Assembly (NCBI GenBank): GCA_003220615.1
Contig: QHTB01000153.1
Coordinates: 1 to 49,461, forward strand
DNA length: 49,461 nt
Direction: 5' to 3'
From: Candidatus Rokuibacteriota bacterium
Lineage (GTDB): Bacteria; Methylomirabilota; Methylomirabilia; Rokubacteriales; CSP1-6
Each line of letters begins with the position of its first letter. Position 1 is the first letter of the stretch. Below, in pieces: positions 42,651 through 49,461 of this stretch. The position numbers and the translations under genes are program-made. Under the pieces are notes generated by a model, which saw nothing but the letters and a program-made list of their open reading frames with translations, made no database searches and was not told the DNA's origin.

Positions 42651-43897
42651 AATCGCAACACGAGATGCATGGCGTACAGCGCGCCGCCGGCGAGACCACC
42701 CACCACGGTGCCGTTGACGCGGATGTACTGCAGGTCGTCACCCGCGTGCTCCTCGATGAGCCGGACCGCGCCGTCAGGCCCGAGCGCGCGCACGCCCTGC
42801 TCGATCAGCGCCGCGATGCGGCCGTGGTAACGGTCGAGCAGCTCGAGCGCGCGCGCCTTGACCCAGTGATCGATGTCGACCCTGAGCGCGGCGTCCTCGA
42901 CGAGCGCCTCGCGCCACTGCTCGAGGCGGTCGGCGAGCCAGGTCACGGCCTCGGACTTGGGCCGGGCCAGGTCGCGCAGCAAGTTCTGCCGCACGGCAGT
43001 CGCCGCCTCTTCTGCCAGCTCTGCCACCAGGCTGCTGCCGAGCAGCTCGGCCTTCACCCCTTCGACGCGCGCGATGAGCGCGGGATCGGTCCGCAGCCGG
43101 ACGACCAGGTCGGCCACGCTCTCGACCAGCTGGCGGCGCAGCGGGTGATCCGGGTCGCGCCCCGCCTCGGCGAGACCGGCGCGCAACGCGGCTACGATCC
43201 GCCGGCGGTCGATGAACCCGAGCAGATCGGCCAGGCCGAGCGCGAGCCGCGGATAGAACGCGGTGCGCTCGCGATAGCGCGCGATCAAGTCGTCGATCAT
43301 CTCGGCGAGGGCCTCCTGGGCGTCGGAGCGCTCGAGCGCCTCGGCCAGGGAGCGCGCCAGCGACCCGCTGGCGCGCTCGACCCAGCCGTAATCTCTCGCG
43401 AGCTCGAGCCCGGCCGCGACCAGCGGCGCCAGCGGCTGGGTCACCAGCAACCGCTGCAGGCGCGTGACGATCTCGCTCGCCGCGGTCGACGGCAGCTCGC
43501 GAGCCACCCACCCCAGCAGCATGCGCGTGACCTCCTCGAGGTCACGGCGGCTCGCCCACTCGGCGGCCCGCGCGATGAGCGTGGCGACGTCGAGCTTGGA
43601 GAGCTCCTGGGCCAGATACTCGCGGGTGAGCACGCGATCGCCGACCATCGTCCCCACCCGCGTCGCCAGCATCTCCCAGTTGCGCGGGATGAGGCCGGTG
43701 TGAGGAATCGGAAGTCCGAGCGGACGCCGGAACAGCGCGGTCACCGCGAACCAGTCCGCGAGGCCGCCCACCACGCCGGCCTCGGCGATCGCGCCGATCC
43801 AGCCGCCCCACCAGGTCGACCGGACCGGGTACGTCGCGATGGCCAGCCCGGCCGCGGCCAGCAGCACCGCGAGAGCGAGCCGCCGTTTTTGCCGCAC
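42644..43897 (-). CDS. DUF445 family membrane protein
   Basis: 417 residues. An N-terminal hydrophobic segment (LALAVLLAAAGLAIATYP), then the hallmark GAIAEAGVVGGLADWFAVTALFRRPLGLPIPHTGLIPRNWEML, long helical Arg/Ala-rich middle, and YIRVNGTVVGGLAGGALYAMHLVLRLF with a C-terminal membrane segment. DUF445 (YjiN/YheB-like) proteins are envelope proteins without known biochemical role. Confidence 0.93.
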   Translation of the reverse strand: MRQKRRLALAVLLAAAGLAIATYPVRSTWWGGWIGAIAEAGVVGGLADWFAVTALFRRPLGLPIPHTGLIPRNWEMLATRVGTMVGDRVLTREYLAQELSKLDVATLIARAAEWASRRDLEEVTRMLLGWVARELPSTAASEIVTRLQRLLVTQPLAPLVAAGLELARDYGWVERASGSLARSLAEALERSDAQEALAEMIDDLIARYRERTAFYPRLALGLADLLGFIDRRRIVAALRAGLAEAGRDPDHPLRRQLVESVADLVVRLRTDPALIARVEGVKAELLGSSLVAELAEEAATAVRQNLLRDLARPKSEAVTWLADRLEQWREALVEDAALRVDIDHWVKARALELLDRYHGRIAALIEQGVRALGPDGAVRLIEEHAGDDLQYIRVNGTVVGGLAGGALYAMHLVLRLF

Positions 43898-43902
43898 TCG
43901 AC

Positions 43903-44862
43903 CTACTCCAGGAGAAAGTCGAGCATGCGTTCAGTCGCGCTCGGGCCGGACGGGTACGTGTGCGTCGCGCGGATGTCGCCCCCACTCCACGCGTGGCCCA
44001 TCCCGGGAATCAGCCATGTCTCGAGCCAGGGGCGGCCGGAGGCGTCACGATAGAGCGAATAGACCGCACCTTCACGGCGATCCTCCGTGCTCGCGGTGAC
44101 GCCGGCCAGACGCGCGAACATCAACGCGAGCGCATCGAGGTTCACGGGGTTCACGACGACGTCGTTGCTGCCGTGCCAGAGCGAGGCACGAACGCGGGCG
44201 GAACTGGCGCCCATGGCGCCCCGGCACTCGGTGGCCGACTTCTCGCCGTTCACGTGCTGCCCGAGCATGCACTGAAGCCCGGCGTCGACGCCGACGCCAC
44301 AGCGGTAGGGGCCTCCGGCGGCCACGCCGACGCCGCGCACCAGCGCCGGAGCGTGACAGCCGAGGTTAACGGCCATGAAGCCACCGGCCGAGAAGCCCAG
44401 GACGATCACTCGATCCGCGGCGCGCTGCTCTTTGACCACGTGCCGGATCAGCGTGATGAGCTGATTCGTCTCGCTCCCCGCCATGGCCGCCGGCTCGAAC
44501 CAGTTCCAGCAGCGACTGATGTTGTCGCGTCGTCCCTGAGCGGGATAGAGGACCACGAGGTTTCGCCGTTCCGCCACCTCGTTGAGGCGAGTGCCGAGCG
44601 CGAAGTCCTCGGGTGTCTGCCAGCAGCCGTGCAACGCGACGATCAGGGGCACCCGGGCGCCTTCCGCCCTCGGCGCATCGTTCGGCACGGCCAGCGCGCG
44701 GGGTACGTACAGCCGGTACAGCCGGTCGCCGAGGCGGCCCTTCTGGAAGGCCGCCTCGCTGGGATCCTTCTTATCCGCGGCCGCGATCGCACCAGCGCCG
44801 CCGAGCGCGATCATCAGCGCCAGCGTGATCAACGCCCCGCGGCGGCGAACCTCAGCGCCCAC
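43903..44862 (-). CDS. PHB-depolymerase-family esterase (alpha/beta hydrolase)
   Basis: 319 residues with a signal peptide (ALITLALMIALGGAGAIAAA). LYVPRAL, VPLIVALHGCWQTPEDFAL (oxyanion region), lipase box VLGFSAGGFMAVN, ASLWHGSNDVVVNPVN (Asp) and IPGMGHAWSGG (His) follow the LpqC/PHB depolymerase/feruloyl esterase type. The conserved cysteines (ISRCWNW, YRCGVG, LQCMLG) fit a secreted enzyme. Overlaps the next upstream gene (adenine deaminase) by 11 bases. Substrate unknown; esters of polyhydroxyalkanoates or phenolic acids are typical. Confidence 0.9.
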   Translation of the reverse strand: MGAEVRRRGALITLALMIALGGAGAIAAADKKDPSEAAFQKGRLGDRLYRLYVPRALAVPNDAPRAEGARVPLIVALHGCWQTPEDFALGTRLNEVAERRNLVVLYPAQGRRDNISRCWNWFEPAAMAGSETNQLITLIRHVVKEQRAADRVIVLGFSAGGFMAVNLGCHAPALVRGVGVAAGGPYRCGVGVDAGLQCMLGQHVNGEKSATECRGAMGASSARVRASLWHGSNDVVVNPVNLDALALMFARLAGVTASTEDRREGAVYSLYRDASGRPWLETWLIPGMGHAWSGGDIRATHTYPSGPSATERMLDFLLE

Positions 44863-46576
44863 GGCGCCGCCTCGCCGGCAGCAACACCCGCGTCCGCTTC
44901 ACGTCCCACACGCCTCGGGGCGTGAGCCGGACGTCGGGCAAGAAGTCGGCGGCCAGGAAGAAGAGCGTGAAGACCGGCTCGTGATGAGGATAGCCGCGCG
45001 CCACCACGACCTCGCGGAACTCGTGCTCCCAGCGCGCCGCGTCGCCGAGCGTGCCGCGCGTCATGATTCCACCGAGCGGAAGCGCGAGCTCGAACGCGAT
45101 GCCGTCGCGCCCGGCCACGACGATACCGCCGTGGAGGTCGAGCAGGCGGTTCACCGCGCGCGCCATCGCCGCCGGGTCGCGCCCGAGCACGACGATGTTG
45201 AAGTCGGTCGTGATCGTCGCCGCCAGGCCGTCGAGGCGTTCGTCGGCGAAACCCGCCACGACCGCCGGCGCCACCCAGCGTCCCCTTCGATCGACGAGGG
45301 CGGCGTGCAAATCACCCGGGGCGAGCGGACGTTCCTCGAGCCGCGTGATGACGGCGCTCACCAGGCGTGCGACGGGATACCGGTCGCGGGCGGGCAAGAC
45401 GAAATCCTCCGCCCGCGCGCGCCAGCGCACGGTCAATCGGGCCTCCGCGGAGGTGAACGCCCGCTGCCACGGCACCTCGGGCATCCGCGCGAGCATCGTG
45501 CCGCGATCGGCGGCGACGCGGCCACCGGCGATGACCATCTCGGGCCGGGGCTCGGCGAGATCGCGCAGCACGCAGACGTCGGCGTATCGGCCGGGCGCGA
45601 CCGCGCCGAGATCGGCGTCGAGCCCGTAATACGTCGCCGCGTTCAGCGTGGCCATCCGGTAGGCGTCGATCGGCGGGACACCTCGGTCGAGGGCCAGGCG
45701 CACCGCGTGATCCATGAAGCCATTGGCCTCGATGAACGCCGGCATCGATCCATCGCAGGTCAGCATCAGGCGCGAGACCAGCGCGGGCGCAGCTTTCAGC
45801 GCGTCGAGCAGGCCGACCAGGTCCGGCCGCAGCGAGGACTCACGCAGCATGACGCTGATGCCGTGGCGCGCCCGCTCGAGCACCTGGGCCGCGGTGATCG
45901 GCTCGTGGTCCGACGTGAACCCGGCCGCCGCGATGGCGGCCATCCGCTCGGCCTTGGCGCCGGCCGTGTGGCCCTCCACGCGGCGCCCGGGGCCACGGGC
46001 GAGCGCGAGCCGCTTCAGCATGTCGGGCCGCCCGGCCCACGCGTCGGGCCAGCGCGTGACCTCGCCCACCGCCACCGCGCGGGGATGCGTCATGGCCCGG
46101 GCGAGATCGCCGAGCGGATAGCGGCGGGGCTCGTCGAGCGTGCGCGACTGCGCGTGCGGACGGATCATCCAGTAGAAGCGCAACGGAGACCGCGTCAGCG
46201 CGTCGGCGGCGACGCGAAAGGCGCGCAGACCGCCCAGCTCCCAGAACTGGAGCGTGTCGGCGAAGACCGTCGTCGTGCCCAGCGGCACGATGTGACGGGC
46301 CATGGCCGAGGGTGTGATCAGATGCGCCGGATGCACGTGAGGATCGATGTAGCCCGGGCACAGTACGCGGCCGCTCGCGTCGATCACGCGCGTCCGCCGC
46401 CCCACCATGTCGTCGCGCCGCCCGACGTAGGCAACGCGCTCGCCCTTGATCGCAACGTTCGCCGGATACACCTCGCCCGTGTAGACGTTCAGGAGCGTGC
46501 CGCCCCGCACGTAGAGGTCGGCCACGGCCTGACCGCGCGCCACCGCGGTCAGCGCTTGCCGCTGCCGGATGTTCAT
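44852..46576 (-). CDS. Adenine deaminase
   Basis: 574 residues. Deaminates adenine to hypoxanthine in purine salvage. VADLYVRGGTLLNVYTGEVYPANVAIKGERVAYVG is the family start, CPGYIDPHVHPAHL the first metal His pair, VEGHTAG another His site, SDHEPITAAQVLERARHGISVMLRE, and MLTCDGSMPAFIEANGFMDHAVRLAL with the catalytic Asp region. Amidohydrolase-fold Ade branch. Some members act on other substrates, so specificity is moderately sure. Confidence 0.9.
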   Translation of the reverse strand: MNIRQRQALTAVARGQAVADLYVRGGTLLNVYTGEVYPANVAIKGERVAYVGRRDDMVGRRTRVIDASGRVLCPGYIDPHVHPAHLITPSAMARHIVPLGTTTVFADTLQFWELGGLRAFRVAADALTRSPLRFYWMIRPHAQSRTLDEPRRYPLGDLARAMTHPRAVAVGEVTRWPDAWAGRPDMLKRLALARGPGRRVEGHTAGAKAERMAAIAAAGFTSDHEPITAAQVLERARHGISVMLRESSLRPDLVGLLDALKAAPALVSRLMLTCDGSMPAFIEANGFMDHAVRLALDRGVPPIDAYRMATLNAATYYGLDADLGAVAPGRYADVCVLRDLAEPRPEMVIAGGRVAADRGTMLARMPEVPWQRAFTSAEARLTVRWRARAEDFVLPARDRYPVARLVSAVITRLEERPLAPGDLHAALVDRRGRWVAPAVVAGFADERLDGLAATITTDFNIVVLGRDPAAMARAVNRLLDLHGGIVVAGRDGIAFELALPLGGIMTRGTLGDAARWEHEFREVVVARGYPHHEPVFTLFFLAADFLPDVRLTPRGVWDVKRTRVLLPARRRRGR

Positions 46577-46593
46577 ACGCCGTCGATTATAGA

Positions 46594-47031
46594 ATGCGTA
46601 TCGTGAGCGAGCCGATCGTGGTGACCGAAACCGTGCGCGTGCCGGGACGCGCGCTGACCATGCGCGCCGTTCGATCGTCTGGTCCCGGCGGCCAGAACGT
46701 CAACAAGGTCGCCTCGAAGATCGACCTGCGCGTCGATCTCGACGCCATCGAGGGGCTGAGTGACCGCGCGCGGGGGCGCTTGCACACGCTCACCGTCAAT
46801 CGCCTCGACGCCGACGGCCGCCTGGTCGTCACGAGCCAGGAATCCCGCGACCAGTCCCGCAATCTCGAGATCGCACGCGAGAAGGTGCGTCGCCTGCTCG
46901 CGGCCGCGCTGCGCGAGCCGCGGGTCCGTCGGGCCACCCGGCCCTCGACGGCGGCCCGGGAGCGCCGGATCGAGGGCAAGAAGCAGCGCGGATCCCTGAA
47001 ACGCTCGCGCGGCCGTCCCGAGCCGGAGTGA
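46594..47031 (+). CDS. arfB: Alternative ribosome-rescue factor ArfB (class I release-factor-like)
   Basis: 145 residues. MRAVRSSGPGGQNVNKVASKIDLRVDL carries the GGQ motif that hydrolyses peptidyl-tRNA, with the adjacent NKVxxK site, and no codon-recognition domain. The C-terminal tail (ERRIEGKKQRGSLKRSRGRPEPE) is strongly basic, as needed to enter the empty mRNA channel of stalled ribosomes. Followed by the NTF2-like gene 12 bases later. ORFs on the opposite strand here are shadows. Confidence 0.94.
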   Translation: MRIVSEPIVVTETVRVPGRALTMRAVRSSGPGGQNVNKVASKIDLRVDLDAIEGLSDRARGRLHTLTVNRLDADGRLVVTSQESRDQSRNLEIAREKVRRLLAAALREPRVRRATRPSTAARERRIEGKKQRGSLKRSRGRPEPE

Positions 47032-47043
47032 GCCGAGCGCACG

Positions 47044-47478
47044 ATGAACGACGACGAGGCCGAGATCCGGCGACTGATCGGGCGCTTTGCGAATGCGTTC
47101 GATCTCAAGGCCTGGGATGCGCTCGAAGCCTGCCTGACCGAATCGCTCGCCACCGATTACTCTGACCTCCGGGGCACGCCGCCCGAGGTGACGGCCCGAC
47201 GGCGCTTCGTCGACATGCGCCGCGCCGCCCTCGAGCGTCTGCAGACCCACCATTTGTCGGGCAACTACGAGATCACCGTCGACGGCGGGCGTGGCCGATG
47301 CCGTACATCGATGATGATCTGGCGACGAGACAGCGAGGGGCGCGTGCTCGACACGCATTGCCTCTACGACTTCGACGTCGCCCGGTCTGCCGTGGGCTGG
47401 CGGATCGCCTCGATCACTCAGAAAGTGCTCTGGAGCGATGGCGACTGGGCCATCCATTCAGGGATCCAGAAGGCGTGA
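47044..47478 (+). CDS. NTF2/SnoaL-like domain protein
   Basis: 144 residues: an N-terminal helical NDDEAEIRRLIGRFANAFDLKAWDALEACL, then strands THHLSGNYEITVDGGRGRCRTSMMIWRRD and WRIASITQKVLWSDGDW. This is the cone-shaped SnoaL-like fold found in ketosteroid isomerase-like proteins and many of unknown function. Catalytic Asp/His are not evident. Convergent to the next gene. Confidence 0.85.
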   Translation: MNDDEAEIRRLIGRFANAFDLKAWDALEACLTESLATDYSDLRGTPPEVTARRRFVDMRRAALERLQTHHLSGNYEITVDGGRGRCRTSMMIWRRDSEGRVLDTHCLYDFDVARSAVGWRIASITQKVLWSDGDWAIHSGIQKA

Positions 47479-47499
47479 CCGCCCGGCCGGAGCCGGAGC

Positions 47500-49461
47500 C
47501 TAGAACCCGAGTCCCCGCACCTCGTGGCGGAAGCGCTCCACGTTGCGGAGCTTGATGTCCTCGTAGCCGCGAATGACGTCCGGGAGGTTCGCGAGCTTCA
47601 CGGCGCGCTCGTAACTCTCGGGCGAGAGCGCGGTCAGCGCCTTCTCGATCAGCGTGCGGTACTCGCCAATCAGCTCGCGCTCCACGCGACGGACCTTGGG
47701 CTTTCCGAACGGATCGAGTGCCGTGCCGCGCAGCCGTCGCATGGCGACCAGGGCCCGAAAGGCGGTGTCGAACCAGCGCTTGCCGAGCTTCAGCTTGTTC
47801 TGGAAACCCATCGCGCGCAGCAGCGGCGGGTGGAGCTGGTAATGGACCTCGACGCCGCCGGGATACTCGTCGGCGAGCTGGGCGGCCAGGTCGTTCTTCA
47901 GATGCAGGCGCGCGACCTCGTACTCGTCCTTGTACGCCATCAGCTTGAAGAGATAGCGCGCCACGGCTTCGGCGAGCCGCGTCTCGCCCGGCACGGCAGC
48001 CTGCTCGGCGGCCGCCACGCGCTTGACGAAGTCGACGTACTCGCGCGCGTAGCCGGCGTCCTGGTAGGCGATCAGCTCGGGGACGCGGATCTCGATGAGG
48101 CGGCAGAGCTCGCCAGTCGCACCGGACTTCTCGACGATGGCGCGGGCCTCGGCGGTCAACGCGACCGTCGACTCCACGGCCCCGATGCGATGCTTGCGAA
48201 GACCGGCGGCCCACCGCGGATCGACGACGAGCATGCGGCCGGCCCGGAACGCCTGCGTGTTCATCTGGACCGACACGCCGTTGAGAACGATCGCTTCCTC
48301 GATGGCGGCCGCGCTGACCGGGATGGCGCCGGCCTGGTAGGCCGCGCCGAGCACGAGGAGGTTCGCCGCCATGTGGTCGTCGAAGAGCGTCTCGGCCAGC
48401 CCCAGCGCGTCCAGGTAGACGTTGTCGTCCTTGCGGGTGACGCGGTCGATCGAGACCAGCAGGCCTTGCGTCTCCGGGAACTGGACGTCGGTCGAGGTCA
48501 CCATCGCGCCGGTCGGCACCTTGCTCGTCGACACTACGGCGATGGTCTTGTCCTGGCCGGCATGGTCCAGGCTCTGGGGTGACGTCGCGACGAGGATGTC
48601 GAAGCCGAGATAACAGTCGGCCTCCCCGGCCGAGACCTTGTTGGCCACGTCGATGGGCCGGTCGGAGATCTTCAGGTGCGAAACGACGGGGCCGCCCTTC
48701 TGGCTGAGCCCGGTCTGGTCGAGACCACGCACCTGCTTGCCGTCGAGGAGCGCGGCGGTCCCGAGAATCTGGTTGACCGTGACCACGCCCGTGCCGCCGA
48801 TGCCCGTCATGAAGATCGATGCCGCGCGGTTCACCTTCAGAGCCGGCTCCGGCAGCGGCTGGTCGACCGCGAACGTCTTCCGCTCCCGCTTCTTCGGCGT
48901 GCCCAGAGGGACCACGGTGACGAACGACGGACAGTCGCCGCGCAGGCAGGAGTAGTCCTTGTTGCAGGACGACTGGTGGATCTGCGTCTTGCGGCCGAAC
49001 TCGGTCTCCACCGGCTGGACGCTCAGGCAGTTCGACTTCACGCCGCAGTCGCCGCAGCCTTCGCACACGGCCTCGTTGATGAACACGCGCATGGCCGGGT
49101 CGGGAAGCTTGCCGCGCTTGCGCAGACGACGCTTCTCGGCGGCGCAGCGCTGGTCGTACAGCAGCACGGTGACGCCGGGAATCCCGCGGAGCAGGCGTTG
49201 GGCTTCGTCGAGCCGGTCGCGGTGCCACACCTCGACGCCGCTCGCCCACCGCGCGCCCTTGCCGTATTTCCCGGGCTCGTCGGTGATCACGACGATGCGC
49301 TTGGCGCCCTCGGCCTCGAGCATCCGGGTGAGATCGGCCACCGGCATCGCGCCGGCCGCATCCTGGCCGCCCGTCATCGCCACCGCCGAGTTGTAGAGGA
49401 TCTTGTAGGTGACGTTCGTCCCCGCGGCCACGGCCTGGCGGATCGCCAGCGAGCCCGAGTG
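47500..49461 (-). CDS. Indolepyruvate:ferredoxin oxidoreductase, fused form (partial, runs off window end)
   Basis: About 654 C-terminal residues seen; the N-terminal pyruvate-binding and most of the TPP-binding part lie outside. HSGSLAIRQA and TYKILYNSAVAMTGGQD belong to the TPP domain. CEGCGDCGVKSNCLSVQ binds a 4Fe-4S cluster, with a further Cys cluster (SSCNKDYSCLRGDCPSF). IFMTGIGGTGVVTVNQILG begins the gamma-type domain, and the rest to the end is the C-terminal DUF6537 region. Oxidatively decarboxylates aryl 2-oxo acids to acyl-CoA with ferredoxin. Single-chain form as in aerobic proteobacteria. Confidence 0.93.
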   Translation of the reverse strand, partial: HSGSLAIRQAVAAGTNVTYKILYNSAVAMTGGQDAAGAMPVADLTRMLEAEGAKRIVVITDEPGKYGKGARWASGVEVWHRDRLDEAQRLLRGIPGVTVLLYDQRCAAEKRRLRKRGKLPDPAMRVFINEAVCEGCGDCGVKSNCLSVQPVETEFGRKTQIHQSSCNKDYSCLRGDCPSFVTVVPLGTPKKRERKTFAVDQPLPEPALKVNRAASIFMTGIGGTGVVTVNQILGTAALLDGKQVRGLDQTGLSQKGGPVVSHLKISDRPIDVANKVSAGEADCYLGFDILVATSPQSLDHAGQDKTIAVVSTSKVPTGAMVTSTDVQFPETQGLLVSIDRVTRKDDNVYLDALGLAETLFDDHMAANLLVLGAAYQAGAIPVSAAAIEEAIVLNGVSVQMNTQAFRAGRMLVVDPRWAAGLRKHRIGAVESTVALTAEARAIVEKSGATGELCRLIEIRVPELIAYQDAGYAREYVDFVKRVAAAEQAAVPGETRLAEAVARYLFKLMAYKDEYEVARLHLKNDLAAQLADEYPGGVEVHYQLHPPLLRAMGFQNKLKLGKRWFDTAFRALVAMRRLRGTALDPFGKPKVRRVERELIGEYRTLIEKALTALSPESYERAVKLANLPDVIRGYEDIKLRNVERFRHEVRGLGF

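Noticed and set aside
47414..49249. 611-codon minus-strand frame within the indolepyruvate oxidoreductase region
   Set aside because: Arg/Gly-rich shadow of the real frame 47500-49461, which has the Fe-S cysteines and TPP/gamma motifs.
1..49461. CRISPR array, rRNA operon, complete insertion sequence or prophage
   Set aside because: No regularly spaced repeats, no rRNA sequence, and no transposase, capsid or terminase proteins were seen; only the recombinase remnant hints at mobility.

Overview
The window is dense, very GC-rich bacterial chromosome. The dcw (division and cell wall) gene order, an mDAP-type MurE, several lipoproteins, HisZ with PurA, a DppB/DppC/amidase transport block and a fused indolepyruvate:ferredoxin oxidoreductase suggest an uncultured soil or subsurface lineage such as Candidatus Rokubacteria (Methylomirabilota). 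That placement is inference from protein style and gene order; no marker search was possible.

Layout. (1) 1-2.4 kb, plus strand: the tail of a universal stress protein, a truncated lectin-like fragment, a superoxide dismutase fused to a rhodanese domain (with an apparent frameshift near its start) and the C-terminal remnant of a large serine recombinase that runs into a minus-strand tRNA-Glu. The last 16 bases of that tRNA region are repeated exactly at 318-333, so about 2 kb looks like the scar of an element integrated at tRNA-Glu. (2) 2.4-5.5 kb: two lipoproteins, a small exported protein, a glutaredoxin-like gene with an in-frame UGA at the first position of a UxxC motif (candidate selenoprotein with a SECIS-like hairpin), tRNA-Lys and a small conserved basic protein. 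(3) 5.5-12.8 kb, minus strand: purA, hisZ, a histidine phosphatase, a class V aminotransferase, a SagB-like oxidase, mtnA and a small exported protein. (4) 12.8-16.2 kb: a ylm-like division-associated cluster (DUF167, DivIVA, YggT, ProC, YggS, PgeF). (5) 16.3-19.6 kb, plus strand: a frameshifted, secreted WD40-caspase gene lying between pgeF and ftsZ. (6) 19.6-35.9 kb, minus strand: dcw cluster in the order mraZ-rsmH-ftsL-ftsI-murE-murF-mraY-murD-ftsW-murC-murB-ftsQ-ftsA-ftsZ, headed by a clear promoter and three MraZ boxes. murG and ddl are absent from their usual places. (7) 36-39 kb: M48 peptidase lipoprotein, an orphan pseudopilin, an amidase. (8) 38.9-42.6 kb: peptide-type ABC permeases and binding protein without ATPases, interrupted by a palindromic intergenic repeat. 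(9) 42.6-49.5 kb: DUF445 protein, PHB-depolymerase-like esterase, adenine deaminase, ArfB, an NTF2-like protein and a partial indolepyruvate ferredoxin oxidoreductase.

Most genes on the minus strand are tightly packed with 4-8 base overlaps, which implies translational coupling. Two overlaps (mraZ/rsmH and ftsQ/ftsA) place a non-canonical start (GUA, AUA) inside an RUAG stop-start overlap.

The most noteworthy items are the candidate selenoprotein, the tRNA-Glu integration scar, the WD40-caspase inserted into the division cluster, and the non-canonical starts.
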